The notes under the pieces were generated by a model. It was not told the origin of the DNA. It did no database searches and saw only the letters and a list, made by a program, of their open reading frames with translations. Positions 63,901 to 64,000 of a DNA stretch of 64,000 nt are shown piece by piece (position 1 is the first letter of the stretch; every line of letters starts with the position of its first letter). Both the position numbers and the translations under genes were made by a program. Source of the stretch: DATLMR01 sp035634255. Its GTDB lineage: Bacteria; Acidobacteriota; Blastocatellia; UBA7656. The stretch lies in NCBI GenBank assembly GCA_035634255.1, contig DASQDI010000152.1:55628-119627 (forward strand), written 5' to 3'.

Positions 63901-63967
63901 GAGCAAGGCCAAGGATCAGAAGAGTGCCCAGACCGCGCAGCAGGTGAAGGCGGGCGGCGGCAAGTAA
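60944..63967 (+). CDS. pilQ: type IV pilus secretin PilQ
   Basis: A 1007-residue outer-membrane secretin. Signal peptide to about residue 30; two AMIN domains (about 40-150 and 215-325) that bind peptidoglycan; a Pro/Ser/Asn-rich linker; STN/N0 domain (ISFDLRAGVDVRDMLRFIS, 470-545); N1 domain (TNSLIITDLPEYVHAVENII); then the secretin barrel (KGQIRTIASPRITAQDNQTA, INIDSEGQTLNRTPGLSRVPLVGELFKRK broken by the gate). A Gly-Ser dipeptide tract of about 33 residues lies at 712-744. GGGGAG ribosome site before the ATG at 60944. Last gene of the operon. Confidence 0.95.
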   Translation: MMIARRLVVTLALLALVSNGLTFARPSAAAKPGSDGRAFTVVGLKHEVAGALTRISIESSAPPLYTILRPTERSVVIDLPGGEGSQLAPEYAVMNPLIESIKVRRSGMAGSAQGRTVTRVEVVARQEVRDMSSVRGNTLVIELAPERLAKQEEATPKPAKDARAAADSSAPGVYVYPTPVSARNPSSINPTAPAGGESAANSNAQNVQQAKPSQMRPATMIRSVRPEAADGGVRITIDSDGTTQFKDFVLSDPWRIVIDVTGVRSSFGNRIIPVTAGPIDRVRVGQPAPDVVRIVVDTKTKVPYRVVREGSSITILVGNVQTSRAEPQNINTGKPLANVVAQQPASLNPEVRVAGQRVENQSEVAKPVNPNDSADLIAQAGKPSVGAGQSSAPPRVTAQPNPRLPISSGQPSGSGSPVKEAAGVPGGAAYTRSAMDVQRPNSVPPGVVTSPNARQRAELAFCDPGYSGGLISFDLRAGVDVRDMLRFISQEHGVNFIVDKSVGAVPVDIRVTDIPWNQVIESVLRANRLGAVCESNGRIIRIATLTAVKEEQEQQRQLREEEAKQIPLTTKILQLKYARAAGSLGSTGSGRSGGSSGGGAGGDGSKSGLLAIASSRLSPRGRIEMDSRTNSLIITDLPEYVHAVENIIGLLDRPEPQVEIEARIVIASRNFLRDIGAELAGAAVNRGRGSAGLFETTPVQLTGNAFTPGGNGSGSGSGSGSGSGSGSGSGSGSGSGSGSGSGASAGLGPNLVGPFASNALRAGVANTVLSLTTGAIGTGLLSLAISASETKGQIRTIASPRITAQDNQTAEIVNGVQIPVQTVSNNTITTTFVTAALRLEITPQIIEETGEVLMHVVAENNTVNFALAGQFNNGTPGINTQSAQSIVRVQDGGTTVMGGINIDSEGQTLNRTPGLSRVPLVGELFKRKSMRRDSDEILFFITPRIVRGDGTLGPRTFGPQRSSVEPGAPNNPATQRAAVPDKAADKSKAKDQKSAQTAQQVKAGGGK

Positions 63968-63981
63968 TAACCCGCGGCAAG

Positions 63982-64000
63982 CCGGAGCCATACGCTCCGG
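63982..64000 (+). terminator. terminator after pilQ, cut by the window edge
   Basis: CCGGAGC (63982-63988) pairs with GCTCCGG (63994-64000) with a five-base loop, 15 bases after the pilQ stop. The downstream T run, if any, lies outside. Confidence 0.5.

Overview
The window is a GC-rich bacterial chromosome segment, densely coded on both strands, with no transposase, integrase, phage gene or CRISPR array. The mixture of a delta-proteobacterial style MglB/MglA switch, a pilMNOPQ type IV pilus operon, frequent GTG and TTG starts, large TPR proteins, long coiled-coil hybrid kinases and dispersed CCCCTGA-type repeats suggests an Acidobacteriota member, most likely Blastocatellia. That assignment is inference from gene content; there is no rRNA gene here to test it.

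Layout. 277-8566: an M48 metalloprotease, then on the minus strand trmL, an HNH protein, an OmpA-like lipoprotein with an unusual terminator-bearing leader, an ECF sigma factor with a co-translated small protein, a Slt-type lytic transglycosylase and an M20 peptidase. 8864-10042: mglB-mglA. 10146-19595 (minus): the housekeeping run CAP protein, ispE, tRNA-Gln, prs, rplY, pth, rpsF, rpsR, rplI, dnaB, alr; dnaB carries an in-frame intein. 19791-23135 (minus): a TPR protein, a membrane protein and a GspG-like protein. 23328-29546: mfd, two parvulin-type chaperones and an S4-domain protein. 29594-34792: a two-gene membrane cassette, a thioesterase, a deoxyhypusine-synthase-family enzyme, an M20 amidohydrolase and a TSUP permease. 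35312-43088: a hybrid histidine kinase, greA, a CDP-alcohol phosphatidyltransferase, another GspG-like protein, and biotin carboxylase plus biotin carrier. 43357-48281: a sigma-54-type promoter and an Arg/Asp-rich secreted protein, a DUF6941-like protein, a Clp-type AAA+ protein with a degenerate second ATPase domain paired with a YbjN-like protein, and coaE. 48278-56913: M20 peptidase, thioredoxin-fold protein, mocA-like gene, small hypotheticals, a helical-repeat protein, secA. 57305-63967: promoter, cyclic-di-GMP-I riboswitch, and pilM-pilN-pilO-pilP-pilQ.

How parts fit together. Envelope biogenesis is the common theme: SecA export, parvulin chaperones, OmpA-like lipoprotein, Slt and Alr for peptidoglycan, and the pilus alignment complex plus secretin. 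MglA/MglB (a polarity switch for type IV pili in Myxococcus) and a c-di-GMP riboswitch ahead of pilM imply that surface motility is controlled both post-translationally and at the RNA level. The ribosomal and nucleotide genes keep the widespread prs-rplY-pth and rpsF-rpsR-rplI-dnaB order.

The observations most worth following are the class 3 DnaB intein (all three diagnostic residues visible), the riboswitch on the pilus operon, the ClpC-like protein with a dead second AAA+ module but a retained ClpP-docking-like loop, and the candidate attenuator ahead of the OmpA-like gene.
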